Source of the DNA: Salvia splendens | Taxonomy: Eukaryota > Streptophyta > Magnoliopsida > Lamiales > Lamiaceae | Direction of reading: 5' to 3' | DNA: 64,000 bases | NCBI RefSeq assembly: GCF_004379255.2 | Contig: NC_056052.1 | Span: forward strand, 8,673,708-8,737,707 | Position numbers and translations under genes: made by a program | Notes under the pieces: model-generated | What the model was told of the DNA's origin: nothing | Database searches by the model: none | What the model saw: only the letters and a program-made list of their open reading frames with translations | Shown here: one piece after another, positions 21,716 to 34,714 of the stretch | Layout of the letters: each line of letters opens with the position of its first letter | How positions within the stretch are numbered: position 1 is the first letter of the stretch

Positions 21716-22091
21716 GAGCATTAGCAGTGGTGCGGATGTTCCGGCGGACATCCCAAAAACACCTCCTGCCAGGTCATACGAACATCCCACTGCGGATGCC
21801 AGGTCATACAGACATCCCACTGCACAGTGGCGGACATCCCCGAGGACAACGCAATTTAAAAAAAGAAATTAATGCAATAATCGGGATGTCCGCGCGGACG
21901 TCCGTGGGAGTCAACGCAATGGCGGACGTCCGCACGGACGTCGCGACGGATATCCGCGGAAAGCCACGGAACTCCAGTGTCCGCAGCGGATGTCCGTATC
22001 CGTGCCTCCCTTGCACAATGGCAGACGTCCCGCGCGGACTTCCGGCACGGCGGTCGGAATTCCACAGGGATGGGCGCCATTGCTAATGCTC
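21716..22091. mobile_element. Tourist-like MITE, 376 bp, TAA duplication
   Basis: Ends GAGCATTAGCAGTGGTGC and GCGCCATTGCTAATGCTC are inverted repeats. TAA flanks both sides (21713-21715 and 22092-22094). The interior is rich in GCGGACGTCC motifs and shares ACACCTCCTGCCA with the end of element B in inverted orientation, so it is a relative of that family. It begins nine bases after element B's TAA. Confidence 0.9.
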
Positions 22092-22096
22092 TAAAT

Positions 22097-22716
22097 GTTT
22101 CTAGAGAGCAGAGTCCTCTTGGGTTCAGATTTTTTAGATTAATTGAGAATTGAGATGCATTTTCAGCTACTCATCCACAACATTTTCGAAATGTCAACTG
22201 CAAGTAGATTATGTCAACTCGGGGGTAATTATCGTCAATACCTGCACATCAAATATCAACAACTTATAGTTGACATTATATGTGCATAGTTGACATGGAT
22301 TGTACATGTAGTTGACATTATATGTGTGCAGTTAACATAAATTGTATATGTAGTTGACATGGATTGTATACATAGTTGACATTATATGTGTAGTTAACAT
22401 GAATTGTATATTTAATTGACATTATATGTGTAGTTGACATGAATTGTATATTTAGTTGATAAAAAAAATAAAAAAACTTTTAAATCTTTTTTTAAAAAAA
22501 TTTAAAAAAATTAAGAAAAATTAAAATTTTAAAAATATTTATTGAATAAAATGTACCATGAAAATTATGCCCTTTCATAATTAATTAATCTAAACATATT
22601 TTCTTTGTTGCAAATTCTGGACCACTCATTTAATAAAAATGAGTGGCTGATAATGCTTCTCAATTCTCAATTAGGTTAAAAAATCTCAATTGATCACAAC
22701 CCCCAAGAGAGCATAT
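22097..22716. mobile_element. TIR element with internal tandem repeats
   Basis: Left arm (22097-22172) and right arm (22640-22716) are imperfect inverted copies sharing AATTGAGAATTGAGA and CTCTTGGG and ending in a CTCAT/ATGAG palindrome. The centre holds a tandem array (next entry) and an A/T-rich tract. It is non-coding. Superfamily and target duplication are unclear. Confidence 0.65.
22262..22458. repeat. Tandem repeat, about 38-40 bp unit
   Basis: About five units alternate AGTTGACATTATATGTG with AGTTGACATGAATTGTATA. Small substitutions separate the copies (GTTGAC versus GTTAAC). It lies inside the TIR element at 22097-22716. Confidence 0.8.
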
Positions 22717-22998
22717 AATATTTAATCGTATTATCTTTCAAATATTAAAGAATATATTTTACATTTCTATCATAGTATTCTAAAATTATACTCCCATTTT
22801 TATATATTATTGTTTTATAATAAAACATAATGTTAATGAGTCGGTGAATTATAGGGTCTATTATAAATAAAGAAAAGTAAATAAGTTATTTAATTGAGAC
22901 ATCTTAAAATTGCTAAACGGATTATTTAATCGTGAATGAGGGAGTATCAACGATAGTACTTTTTTTTTATTTTTTATGGGACAAATTAAAAAGAATAA

Positions 22999-24136
22999 TG
23001 AACCACAAAAATGGTCTCTGGACTATGGGTTTATCGGCCTATATTCCTGGACTTTAAAAATATCTCTAGGCATCCCTGGACTAATGGTTTATCTCAAATT
23101 TGGTCCTTTTGCCCCTTTTTGTTACGAAAATACCCCTTTTGAGCATTTGAGCAATTTGGTCATTTTACACTTTTAACATTTTAAATCTGATATTATTTCA
23201 GTGATGTACTAAATCTGATATTATTTCAAAATTATCATTTTTCTTCCCTTTTGTCATCCGTCACTTTGTTTCTTTATTTCAATATTAGATTTAATTTTAT
23301 AAAATTTAAATTTCAATTTTTAAATATCAATAAATTTTTATTAATTTTTAAAACTATTAAATAACAACAACTAATAGTTCTAATCAATATTTGATAGTGT
23401 CTAATATTTAATCAATAAGGTATGTCGACGCCAACTTAGTTTTAATCAATATTTAATATTTTAATTATAAATAGATCATATAACACGATTTATTATGAAA
23501 TAAATATGCATATAATGTAAGATTAATATAATTTCGTTTATTTATTTGAAAACAATAAAAACTAACTAGAAAATTTCAACAAAAATACTCCTACATAAAA
23601 TTTTTAGTAGTATCAAATTTTTAGTCAACTTCATAATATTTAATCACAATCAATTATAACAAACGAAAGAAGGCTAAATAGAATAGCTCTTATTTTTCCA
23701 TCATAATTAATATTATTTTTCTGTACTTCTTCAATTCAGTTGAATATTATATTAAATAACAAAAATTAATAGTTTTAATCAATATTTATAGTGTCCATGA
23801 ATTAATAGTTTTAATTAAAAAAATTATTGATATTTAAAAATTTAAATTTTAAATTTAATTTTATAAAATTAAATCTAATATTGAAATAAAGAAACAAAGT
23901 GAAGGATGACAAAAGGGAAGAAGAATGATAATTTTGAAATAATATCAGATTTAGTATATCACTGAAATCATATCAAATTTAAAATGTTAAAAGTGTAAAT
24001 AGGTCAAATTGTCTAAATGCTTAAAAGGGTATTTCCGTATCAAAAAATGACAAAGGGGCTAAATTTGAGACAAATCTTTAGTCCAAGGATGTCTAGCGAG
24101 ATAAATTCATAGTATAGAGACTATTTTTGTAGTTCA
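22999..24136. mobile_element. Foldback-like element, 1.14 kb with ~350-bp arms
   Basis: The two arms (22999 to about 23345 and about 23790 to 24136) are long inverted repeats. The outer end reads TGAACCACAAAAATGGTCTC and its partner GAGACTATTTTTGTAGTTCA. Farther in, GACAAAAGGGAAGAA, AAAGAAACAAAGTGA and ATTTAATTTTATAAAATT recur inverted. The centre is an AT-rich, non-coding spacer. The form fits a Mutator-like or foldback element; no clear target duplication is visible. Confidence 0.75.
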
Positions 24137-24733
24137 CTCTAAAACAAAATTTTTTCTTAGTATAGTAGTATATCTTTTATGGAGCTGAGGGAGTGAATTA
24201 ATAAAAATCTCATAGTTGTGTTATCTTCAAAGTTGGAAAATGACAATGGAACAAAATGATTGACCTATTGAAATTTTTAAACCGCGGGGGCCATAGTTGT
24301 GTTATTATTGGCAGACCGCTGACCCTTCCAAACCTAGAAGGAAAAATATGAACCTCGTATAACAAACTTGTACAGTACAAAAGTCAAGCAACTTTATAAT
24401 AGAAATTTTCCAATCACAAAATATGTGTGAAAACAGGCACAAACTCATCAAATTTATTTGTCAACAATTTACAATACAATGAAGCCCTATTGTTTGAAAG
24501 TAGATAACAATTTGTGATACCAAACTGGAAAATCATTAGTATACAAGCATGAAATAGTATATGTAACTTTAGATTATACTTAGATTGTAGGAAGAGAACA
24601 ATTTACAATATAGAAATAGAACAATAGATGCAAATTTGATGAGCGGTTGCAGTCTCGATGTTCTAATCGAGTGGATTCCTTACCAAATTGTTTCCCAACC
24701 TTCAAATCCTTAGCGGCGACAATGTGTTGCTAA
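24137..24733. other. Spacer before the copia element
   Basis: AT-rich with a fragment of Stowaway-like end (GGAGCTGAGGGAGTG near 24181). No gene seen. Confidence 0.5.
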
Positions 24734-24739
24734 AGAATT

Positions 24740-25173
24740 TGATAAAAGGAAATGGGCTAGAATTAAATTATTATGGATTAAGTAATTATAGTTGGGTTAT
24801 AATTATATTAGTTCATAAGCTCAACAATCATGGAGCCCTAGTGACTCTTCATCTATTTAATGGTTATTTATTTTCCATTGTGGGGAAGAGAAATGGTGTA
24901 ACAATAGAGAGAAATATGAAAAGCTTTGTAGAGAGAATTTCTAGCTTTCTTCTACGGAGTAATAGTACCGGGATAGTTCCTGCATCGGATTGGATTGCAC
25001 GTGGACCTCGATAGTAGTTGATTCAACTTGCAGGATTCAATCAATCGAAGAAAACAACACAACAAGTAAGATTTAGTTCTGTTGTGTATTACGTGCTCAA
25101 CTTACAATATGATTATGAATCTATATATGTTATTCTTGTATACAATTTTCGCTGCGCTCATTAGATGAATACA
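24740..25173 (+). repeat. Copia 5' LTR, 434 bp
   Basis: Starts TGATAAAAGG and ends GAATACA. It shares long stretches with the LTR at 34283-34714, for example CTTTCTTCTACGGAG and GCACGTGGACCTCGATAGTAG. A primer-binding site follows ten bases later. Confidence 0.85.
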
Positions 25174-25182
25174 ACCTTTCAG

Positions 25183-25194
25183 TGGTATCAGAGC
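25183..25194 (+). promoter_or_regulatory. Copia primer-binding site, tRNA-iMet type
   Basis: TGGTATCAGAGC, complementary to initiator tRNA-Met, ten bases inside the 5' LTR. Confidence 0.85.
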
Positions 25195-27397
25195 CCGGGG
25201 CTCGATTCATAATTTGTTTTGTAATTTGAATATATGTGGAAATCAAACTTTTATACTTGGTTTAACAGTTTCGACAGAAACTGAAATTAGATTTCAAAGA
25301 TTAGAAATTAGATTTAAAACTTCAACGTTTCGAGAATTGTTTGAAAAATGGGAATCAGATTTCCACAATTTGGGATGTCAAGGAGAACTGAGTTTTATTT
25401 TTCATTGAAAACTATTTAATCAGAAAATAGTTTTCAAACTTCTTTTGACATGTTTCTTATCATTGAAACTGGAATTGGATTCCAAGCAAACTCTGAGAAT
25501 TGAAAATTTGTTCAAAATTTTTCGAAATTAAAGTTGAGAGTAAGAATGATTTTGGAATCCAAAATTAACGAAACGATGGGTAAATTGAAATTGAATTTCA
25601 ATTCACTCATTTTCAATGAGTGGTTTTGGAAACCAAAACTGACCATAGCCATGACATTAGAACTTGGATTTGGAATTCAATGAATTAAAATTTGATTTCA
25701 ATTGTATATAAAACATCGAGGCGAACATGGATTAATGAAGTTGGGGCAACAAACATTCGACGAAAGCAATGAAAAACGGAAGAAGGGCGAGGCTCACGAC
25801 GGTCTTCTCCCTCTCAAGCTGTCCGTCGCGTGTATCCGCTGGAAGTTGTCGACCGGTGTAACAGCGAAGGGATCGGCGGCAGGTCGGTATAGTTGGTGAA
25901 AGCTGTGGCGGCGGCGTGATGGCAGCACCATGGAGGGGGCGACTATTCTTTTCCCAGAACCCTAGCGGGTTTTGAAGATCTGGGTCGGATCCGAATCATG
26001 GTTTTGGGTTATGGTAGTTGGGCTACAATTTGAATGGGATGCCACGTTTTAGGCTTCATTTCATGTAAAAATATAACCACAATGGGCTAAAGTAGCTAGG
26101 CTACTATTGTCTAAAAAATTTGTGGTTTTTGGTCACTGTAAATTGCATTATTAATTTTGAATTAATAATATTAATCAAGCCAATAAATTATTTACTATCA
26201 TTATTTTGAATAATAATAGTAAATTTATTTTTAATATTATTTTAGAATTAATATTAAATATCTGTTTATATTAGTTTGGAATTGATATAGATTATATGAT
26301 AAATTTATTAATTGGATTAATGGATTAATGAGCTAAAATTTGTTAATATTATTATATTTTGGAATAATAAATAATATATGTGCTTGATGATGATTTGAAG
26401 TTATTACTTGATTGACAAATTTATTAATTTAGAATTAATATAGATTGGATTAATTTCGTTAATTAGATTAACAAATTGCGATATAGTTATCATCTGGAAA
26501 TGATAATATATACTCTACGGCACAATATTAATTTGGAATTAATATTAAATTTACTATTATATTGATTCCGAATTGATATAATCGTTAAGTCCACATATAA
26601 TTAGAAAATAAAATCTTGTTTTATTTGTTGAGCATTATTTGATATCCTATGTGATAAACATGCTATTTGATTTATGCTTATATTTAACTATAGTAGTTAG
26701 AGATCGTTTTATTGTCTGGGTAGGCGGCGCCCAATATGTGTAGTCCGTGTTATACTATGTTTGGGTAGGCGGCGCCCAATATGTGTAGTCCGTGTTATAC
26801 TATGTCTGGGTAGGCGGCGCCCAGTAATTGTTTATGTTTTAATATTTGATATTAAATTGACAATTAGTATCACAAACTTATTCCCTAATAAATATAAGTC
26901 TTGTTTTGAAACAAACGCGTCGTCCATCACAATTGTTTGATGTTCCTAGCCTTTTCGACCACGGGTTTTACGCCCTCGCATTTACTCTAAATCCATAAGG
27001 TGTAGGCTCATTCATAGATGCATGGTTGGCATCGTGTGCTGGGGTTGACTTGCTTAAATTATTTTGAATAGCCCTCGCAACCAAAATAATTTATGGACGT
27101 ATATTAATTGGATTAATAAACCAAGAATTGTAAAATTGTTGTTACAATTGGCTTGGAGACCTACCTAGTGATATTATTGTAGTCATCAGCCCTCGCAGAG
27201 GCTACAACTATATAGACTTGGATCTTTGACCACTAAAATATATATTTGATATAAATTCGTATTTTATGTTCGGGGGCATAATATATGTTAAAATTAGTGG
27301 GAGCTAATCAACACAAAAAACCGTTGTTTGATTAGTGATGCGAATGTGATATTTGTATGCTTTTCTAATTTGTTTTTTGTTTTATTTTCTGTTCAGA
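25195..27397 (+). other. Copia leader, 2.2 kb, non-coding
   Basis: Unusually long for a copia leader. The first part is composed of related GAATTGGATTTG-like phrases; 26100-26600 is AT-rich with recurrent GGAATTAATATT. No gag motif before 27400. A separate AT-rich insertion within it is possible. Confidence 0.5.
26711..26832 (+). repeat. Tandem repeat, about 54-bp unit
   Basis: TGGGTAGGCGGCGCCCA starts three successive units; the first two continue AATATGTGTAGTCCGTG and TTATACTATGT, the third breaks off. The GC-rich GGCGCC palindrome stands out in an AT-rich leader. Confidence 0.85.
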
Positions 27398-29716
27398 TAA
27401 TATGTCAAACTTATCTTATGAGTGTATGATGGAACCAAACAAATTGACTAGGTCAAATTTCACGGGTTGGCAGAGAAACTACCCAAAACTCTAGGCACAA
27501 GGTCCAATGAGTGAGAGCTTAGCTATGTTTGTCATTGAGATAAATATGTCTATGAATAACTCACAATCCTGGGTATTGGATACCGCTTGTGGTTCACACA
27601 TTTGTAATAATGTGCAAGGTTTAATAGACAGCAGGAAAGTGAGGCTTGGGGAAGTAGACCTACGTGTTGGAAATGGAGTAAGAGTTGCTGCCGAACGCGT
27701 GAGAAATTATAGATTAGATCTTCCCTCAGGACATAGACTAGATTTACATAATTGTTTGTTCCAGTTATTTCGAAGAATATTATTTCCATTCCGATGTTGG
27801 ACATTGAAGGTTTTTCCTTCCATTTTGCAAACAAGAGATGCTCGTTTTCAAATAATGGATTGTTTTATGGAAATGCCTATTTAGAATATGGATTATATAT
27901 GCTTGAATGCAAACAGAATATTCTCAATGTGCAAAATAAAAGACTTAAGCTATGTAATACGGATAATGCTACTTATCTTTGGCATTGTAGACTTGGTCAT
28001 ATCAATGAGAAAAGGATAGCGAGATTGAAAAAGTCAGACTATCGAAATTCATTTGATTTTGGATCATATGGTGCTTGTGAGTTCTGTCTCAAAGGAAAGA
28101 TGACTAATAAGCCACTTTCTGGGAAAGGGTGCGTGCTAATGATGTGCTAGAGTTGATCCACACAGATGTGTGCGGACCGTTTCCAACTCAAGCAAAAGGT
28201 GGTTATTCGTACTTCATTACTTTCAGTGATGATTTGACAATGTATGGATATGTGTATCTTATGAAACACAAATCTGAGGCCTTTGAGAACTTTAAAGAGT
28301 TTAAGTGTGAAGTTGAGAAAAAACTTGGAAAAACTATCAAAACTCTTCGATCAGATCGATGAGGGGAATACTTGAGCCGAGAATTTCTTGATTACATGAA
28401 ATCACATGGAATTCAGCCTAACTGGACACCTCCTGGTACACCACAAATGAATAGAGTATCTGAAATGAGAAACTGAACATTATTAGATATGGTTCGATCA
28501 ATGATGAGTTTATCTAGTCTCCCTTTTATTTCTCTTGGGTCCTGCTTTATTGACTGCTATTTACATTCTGAATAGAGTTCCACCTAAATCAGTTGAGAAA
28601 ACACCATATGAGTTATGGTATGGCAAAAAGCCTTGTCTTAACTATATGTGGACAAGGGGTTGTCCAACTTTTGTTAAGAAACAAATGACTGATAAGTTGG
28701 AATCTAAAAGTGAGAAGTGTTACTTTGTGGGATATCCTAAACAAACTAGAGGATATGAATTCTACTGCATTGGAGATCACAAGGTGATAATATCTAGGAA
28801 TGTGACGTTTCTTGAAGACAGTTATGTCTTAAAGGAACAAGGTCACAACATTGTAGATCTTGAAGAAATTCAAGAACCACAATATAACATTGAGGATGAG
28901 GTATTGCCAAATGGTTTGAACAATAATTCAATGGGAGTTTTTGAGGATCTATTGGGAGGGGAAAGTACTATTAGAGGAGACCTTAGAGAGACTCTCGAAG
29001 AACCTCCTCAAGACAATGAGATGCATAAAAGACAAGATGATACAATAGTTTCATCACCTCTACCTCAATAAAATCATAGTGATATTCCTTAACCTACTCA
29101 CATTCAGAATGAATAGCCCGAGCCAGAAGAAAAGTAACTCAATAGGCCTAGAAGGATCTATCGTCCACCTGAGAGACTGAATCAATGGTTGAGAACCAAG
29201 ATGATGAAGTTGATTTAGATGACGATGAGCCTAAGACCTATACCGAGGCTGTGTCGGACACCGATTGAGAGAAGTGGCTTGAAGCCTTGATATCTGAAAT
29301 GGACTCGATGTACTTTAACTTAGTTTGAGAACTAGTTGACTTGCCAGATGTGGTTTACCCCATAGGTTGCAAATGGATCTTCAAAAAGAAGAGAGATGCA
29401 GATGGCAAAGTATAAACTACAAGGCTAGGTTAGTGACAAAGGGTTATAGTCAGCGCGAAGACATTGACTATGATGAAACCTTTTCACCAGTTGCTAAGAT
29501 CAAGTCCATCAGGATATTACTTGTAATAGCTGCATATTACAACTTTGATATTTGGCAAATGGATGTCAAAACCGCATTTCTCAATGAGAATTAGAAGGCG
29601 ATGTCTATATGACACAACCTAAAGGTTTTGTATCGAAAGAAAGGCCCAATGCAATATGCAAGCTAAAGAAGTCCATTTATGGCTTAAGCAAGCTTCGAGG
29701 AAACAGAACAATCAAA
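27398..29716 (+). pseudogene. Copia gag-pol copy A (heavily decayed)
   Basis: A gag start (MSNLSYECMMEPNKL, then FTGWQRNY) at 27402-27495 is joined directly to protease, so most of gag is deleted. Protease shows LDTACGSHICN (27577 on). GAG-pre-integrase ([17 protein letters not shown]) and integrase (LIHTDVCGPF) follow in shifted frames, then RT up to [20 protein letters not shown] and [13 protein letters not shown]. Many codons that are Gln, Trp or Arg in copy B are TAA, TAG or TGA here. It stops in RT where an inverted LTR fragment begins. Confidence 0.85.
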
Positions 29717-31051
29717 TCATTGAAGGGGTTGGCAGCGGAAACGTGCAGGAATTTACCGATCACATAAATTTGATCTTTTTAGCAGATTATTTAGACAAAT
29801 TCTATTCGCATAATTATCACATGTATCATGCTCATAACTTGAATTAAAACATGTTTTAGCATATAAAATCCCTAAAACATGCTTACTACAGAATTAGCCA
29901 ATTTACCTTGTTGATTCAGTCAAGAATCGATGATGGCTTGCGTCTTCTCCACGTGAAGATCTTCAGTACTCGACCTCGGACCTTCTGACTGGTGTCCCGG
30001 ACTATACGCTGATATTTGTGTGGGCAAATCTCACCAACGTACTAGAACTTGAATAACGAAGATAGAACTCAGCTCACGGAGGAGGCAAAATTTCGAACTC
30101 TCTCTTTCTTTGAGGGGGACGAAAATTCTCAACAATAATAATTGTGTTTTCTGTCTCCTTTATTCTCCTATTTATATTAAGTCACATATTGGGCCCAGTC
30201 AGGGATCTAAGGAAGGATTTGGAACAGGCCTCTCCAATTAGCTTTTTACTAATTAAATTGAATCCCCAATTTAATATAAGCTTATATTGGAATATTACAA
30301 GCAGCCACTACAGAAGTAATATTGCACTGTCTTCCAAATCCAAAATTACAAGTATTCCGGGTTTCCTTTAATTGCATTTAATTTATTTCCCGCGCTTAAG
30401 ATAGAAACATCCATTAATTAATTATTGTCTGCTATGGACTTAATTAATTAACATATTTTAATCTCCAAGAGTGGACTTAGCAAGAATCTCTTATTTATTA
30501 TTCATAGAGTAATTAAACTCCAACTAGCTAGGTTCCGAATAATACAACCTTGTTTCGAGCTCCTCTTGTGGATGTTATCAAACGAGACTCTCTTCGCGCA
30601 CGATTCAACGCAATAGCAATCCTAGCACCGCTAGATAATGATCGCCACTACCCAATATACCTGGATCGTTGGGTGACGAAAAACCCGCACCTTTGGTAAG
30701 TCAAAGTAGTAGATACTCAATATCGTATGCTCAATGCTAACGTACATTGATTAAGAAATTAATTATCAAGACTTGTCTTTCAAGTAAGATGGCATAAAGA
30801 ACTTTGTCTTGCTGTAGATTCATTCAGTGCTATATCCATAACCAACGTCCATCTTATTTCAATAAGGCTTTAGAAATAATCGGACTGACATTGCAAACCT
30901 TTCGCGATAGGTAGTCTAGGCCTATCTAGGTGTGAAATTCTTTAATTTTTCTTTTGTCAGAAACTGACCGTGTTACTTAAATTGGACGACGCCTCACAAC
31001 CGGTCTTACTAAAACAAAAACTAGACTTTGTTACGTGGGCCGACCGATTAG
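29714..31051 (-). repeat. Inverted copia LTR fragment of another family
   Basis: Read on the minus strand it ends GCTGCCAACCCCTTCA at about 29714, the same inner LTR end as at 4367-4557, and carries a TATA box (TATAAATAGG near 30165-30175). The length is LTR-like at about 1.25 kb (to near 30965). The last 90 bases before the N gap do not clearly belong to either element. It has no associated pol, so it is a solo LTR or a misassembled end. Confidence 0.65.
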
Positions 31052-31131
31052 NNNNNNNNNNNNNNNNNNNNNNNNNNNNNNNNNNNNNNNNNNNNNNNNN
31101 NNNNNNNNNNNNNNNNNNNNNNNNNNNNNNN
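31052..31131. other. Assembly gap (80 N)
   Basis: Eighty unresolved bases between the inverted LTR fragment and copia pol copy B. An apparent open frame crosses the gap but means nothing there. Confidence 0.99.
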
Positions 31132-33243
31132 TGGGGTTGTCCAGCTTTTGTTAAGAAACAAATGACTGATAAGTTGGAATCTAAAAGTGAGAAGTGTTAC
31201 TTTGTGGGATATCCTAAACAAACTAGGGGATACGATTTCTACTGTCCTGAAAATCACAAGGTGATAACATCAAGGAATGTGACGTTCCTTGAAGACAGTT
31301 ATGTCTGCAAGGAACAAGGTCAAAATACAGTAGATCTTGAAGAAATTCAAGAACCACAAGTTAACAATGAGGATGATGTATTGTCAAATGGTTTGAACAA
31401 TAACTCAGTGGGAGTTTTTGATGATCTATTGGGAGGGGAAAATACTATTAGAGGAGACCTTAGAGGGACTCTCGAAGAACCTCCTCAAGACAATGAGATG
31501 CATCAAATACAAGATGATACAATAGTTGCATCACCTCTACCTCAAGAAGATCATAGTGATATTCCTGGGCCTACTCACAATCAGAATGAACAGCCCGAGC
31601 CAGAAGAAAACCAACTCAATAGGCCTAGAAGGATTCGTCGTGCACCTGAGAGACTGAATCTAATGGTTGAGAACCAAGATGATGAAGTTGATTTAGATGA
31701 TGATGAGCCTAAGACCTATACCGAGGCGGTGTCGGACACCGATCGAGAGAAGTGGCTTGAAGCCTTGATATCTGAAATGGACTCGATGTACTTCAACTTA
31801 GTCTGGGAACTAGTTGACTTGCCAGATGGGGTTTACCCCATAGGTTGCAAATGGATCTTCAAAAAGAAGAGAGATGCAGATGGCAAAGTACAAACCTACA
31901 AGGCTAGGTTAGTGGCAAAGGGTTATAGTCAGCGCGAAGGCATTGACTATGATGAAACCTTTTCGCCAGTTGCTAAGATCAAGTCCATTAGGATATTACT
32001 TGCAATTGCTGCATACTACAATTTCGACATTTGGCAAATGGATGTCAAAACCGCATTTCTCAATGGAGAATTAGAAGGCGATGTCTATATGACACAGCCA
32101 GAAGGTTTTGTATCGAAAGAAAGGCGAATGCAGTGTGCAAGCTAAAGAAGTCCATCTATGGACTTAAGCAAGCTTCGAGGAGTTAGAATATTTGTTTTGA
32201 CAGAACAATCAAATCGTTTGGTTTTGTCAGAAGCAAAAAGGACCCATGTGTTTTAGTAAAGCGCATGAATGGAAACGTTGTCTTCCTCATCATATATGTT
32301 GATGACATCTTGATTATGGAAGCGATCGTTCATGATGCAATCCGTGAAAGAATGTTGTCTAGTTCCTTTATGATGAAGATCTGGGTGATGCTTCCTACAT
32401 CCTTGAATTAAGATCTATCGAGATAGACCAAATAGGATGTTAGGATTATCACAATCCACTTACATAGACAAGTTGCTAAGGCGATTCTCAATGGAGAATT
32501 CTAAGAAAGGTTTTCTTCCTATGGGACATGGCATTGTATTGTCAAAGAAGGATTGTCTTCTAATGACAAAGAAAGAGACAACATGAAAAGGATCCCGTAT
32601 GCTTCGGCTATAGGATCTATTATGTATGCCATGATTTCTACTAGGCCAGATGTGGCCTATGCGCTTAGCATGACAGGCAGATTTCAGCAAATCCGGTGAG
32701 AACATTGGAAATGTTAAGACTATTCTTAAGTACCTTAGAAGGACTAAAGAATATTTCTTAGTCTATGGTGGACAACCAGAGTTTCAGTTACTGGGTACAC
32801 TGATGCTAGTTTCCAAACAGACATGACACTATAAGTCTCAGTCTGGATATGTTTTTGTCCTCAATGGTGGAGCAGTGAGTTGGAATAGTTCCAAACAAGG
32901 TACAACTGCCGATTCCACACCGAAGCCGAGTATATTGCTGCATCTGAAGCTGCAAAGAAGCTGTTGCTTTGTTAGAGTTCGTTAAAGAACTGGGTGTCAT
33001 TCCGAGTGCCATAGTGCAATACCTTTGTATTGTGACAACACTGGTGCTGTTGCGCAAGCAAAAGAACCCAGAGCTACGAACAGGAACAAGCATGTTCCCA
33101 GAAGATATCATCTGATCAGAGAAATAATTGAAAGAGGCGACATAAAATTAGAAAGAGTACCACTGATGATAATTTGGCTGATCCTTTCACCAACCGTTAT
33201 GTATAGCAAACACAACAAGCACTTTGAGAGCTTAGGTTGTTAA
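31132..33243 (+). pseudogene. Copia pol copy B (integrase end, RT, RNase H)
   Basis: Begins just after the gap within the integrase C-terminus (WGCPAFVKKQMTDKLESKS), runs through an acidic linker into RT ([20 protein letters not shown], then [20 protein letters not shown]) and is open to 32145, where a frame change occurs at KERRMQCAS. Further pieces include the RT active-site region IYVDDI near 32298 and RNase H (YCDNTGAVAQAKEP at 33025). It repeats the segment of copy A from 28640 to about 29700, with far fewer stops. Confidence 0.87.
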
Positions 33244-34282
33244 GCATCTTGGTAGATGGCTTTTGAATCATGGGAGTTACAGTTTTTATATGTCTTAGAA
33301 ACATTTTGTGTAGAGACAATATTACTTGATCACATTATATGAAAATTTCATTTTCTATGGGTTTTGTGCACTTATTGGAATAATTGTTTTAAATGTTTGA
33401 TTTTATTCTAAATATTTGTTCCCTTGAATTATGACTGTCGTTAATGGTGTGAGACAATAATGATATAGTATAATTCTAAAATAGCACTAACCAATGATCA
33501 TCAAGAATGTGATATTGATGATATGTTATAGGTTAGCATGGGGTTTGCATCACATTCTTCGAGAATGTAGTTGTTCTCACAACTATGAGATATTAGATAC
33601 TCGTGATGACACATGGTATACTTTGGAGAGTATTGGTATACCTACTATTAAACTGTTTTGTTAGTGTCTACAGTTTATTAGTACATGAAGTATGTAATAG
33701 TCCTTGGATCTGAGGTCATTACACATTTTGTTTGTTGAGTGGTGTGCTTTGATCTTGTCCAATGCTTTCCTCCCAAAGGAGGATTGAGACACGGACTTGT
33801 GTTGGGTACATCATAAGATAAATGGAAATGGTAGTTTGAGCCAAGAATGAGATTCATTCCTCGATTAGAATTTCGAGAGAACACTCAAATTCTCTATATT
33901 ACTTGACCATTAAGTCATTGGCCAATGCAAAGATATATTCGATTAAAGTAATTGAATATGATCGAATGGGTCATTTATAAAGATGAGATAAAGTGATTGA
34001 GCTATTTGGATGACACATGACAAATCTTAGGCTCAATCGGGTGGTTCGTGAATGAAAGGATATTACTAATAACTTTGTGTAAAGGCTTGTTTACCGAATT
34101 CACGTAAACGTCCGTTATATCGAGCTACGCTGCCAACGCAGTCTAGGAGTTTTGTGCAGACTTCGATTAGATCGTCGTCGATAATGGGGGCCTAAAGGGT
34201 CACACTATAAGTGTATTTTGATCCGCTCAAGGGTACAAGTTGGAACTGCGTATTATATCTAATGCTAGTCCAAGTGGGAGAT
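33244..34282 (+). other. Copia 3' non-coding region and polypurine tract
   Basis: About 1 kb without coding motifs between the pol stop and the 3' LTR. It ends with AAGTGGGAGA (34272-34281), the polypurine tract priming plus-strand synthesis. A long 3' region of this kind is unusual for compact copia elements. Confidence 0.6.
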
Positions 34283-34714
34283 TGAAAGGATATGGGCTAG
34301 ATTAGATTAATATGGATAAAATAATTATAGTTGGGCTACAATTATATTTAGTCCATAAGCCCAACAATCATGAAACCCTAATGACTCTTTGTCTATATAA
34401 TGGTCATTTATTCTCCATTGTGGGTGATGAGAAATAGCGTAACATTAGAGAGAAAATACGTAAAGCTCTGTAGAGAGAATTCCTAGCTTTCTTCTACGGA
34501 GCAATTGTACCGGGATAGTTCCTGCATCAGATTGGATTGCACGTGGACCTCGATAGTAGTGGATTCAACTTGCAGGATTCAATCGAAGAAGAGAACAACA
34601 CAACAAGTAAGATTTAGTTCCGTTGTGTGTTACGTGCTCAACTTGCAATATGATTATGAATCTAGATCTGTTATTCTTGTCTGCAATTTCCGCTGCGCTC
34701 ATTAGATGAATACA
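34283..34714 (+). repeat. Copia 3' LTR, 432 bp
   Basis: Starts TGAAAGGATATGGGC after the polypurine tract and ends GAATACA. It is the partner of the LTR at 24740-25173 and is followed by AGAATT. Confidence 0.85.

Noticed and set aside
26711..26832. CRISPR-like array
   Set aside because: Direct tandem units without unique spacers, in a plant retrotransposon.
30970..32145. 391-codon frame across the N gap
   Set aside because: The part before the gap is not coding in any recognisable family; N bases keep the frame open artificially. Only the part after 31132 is real pol.
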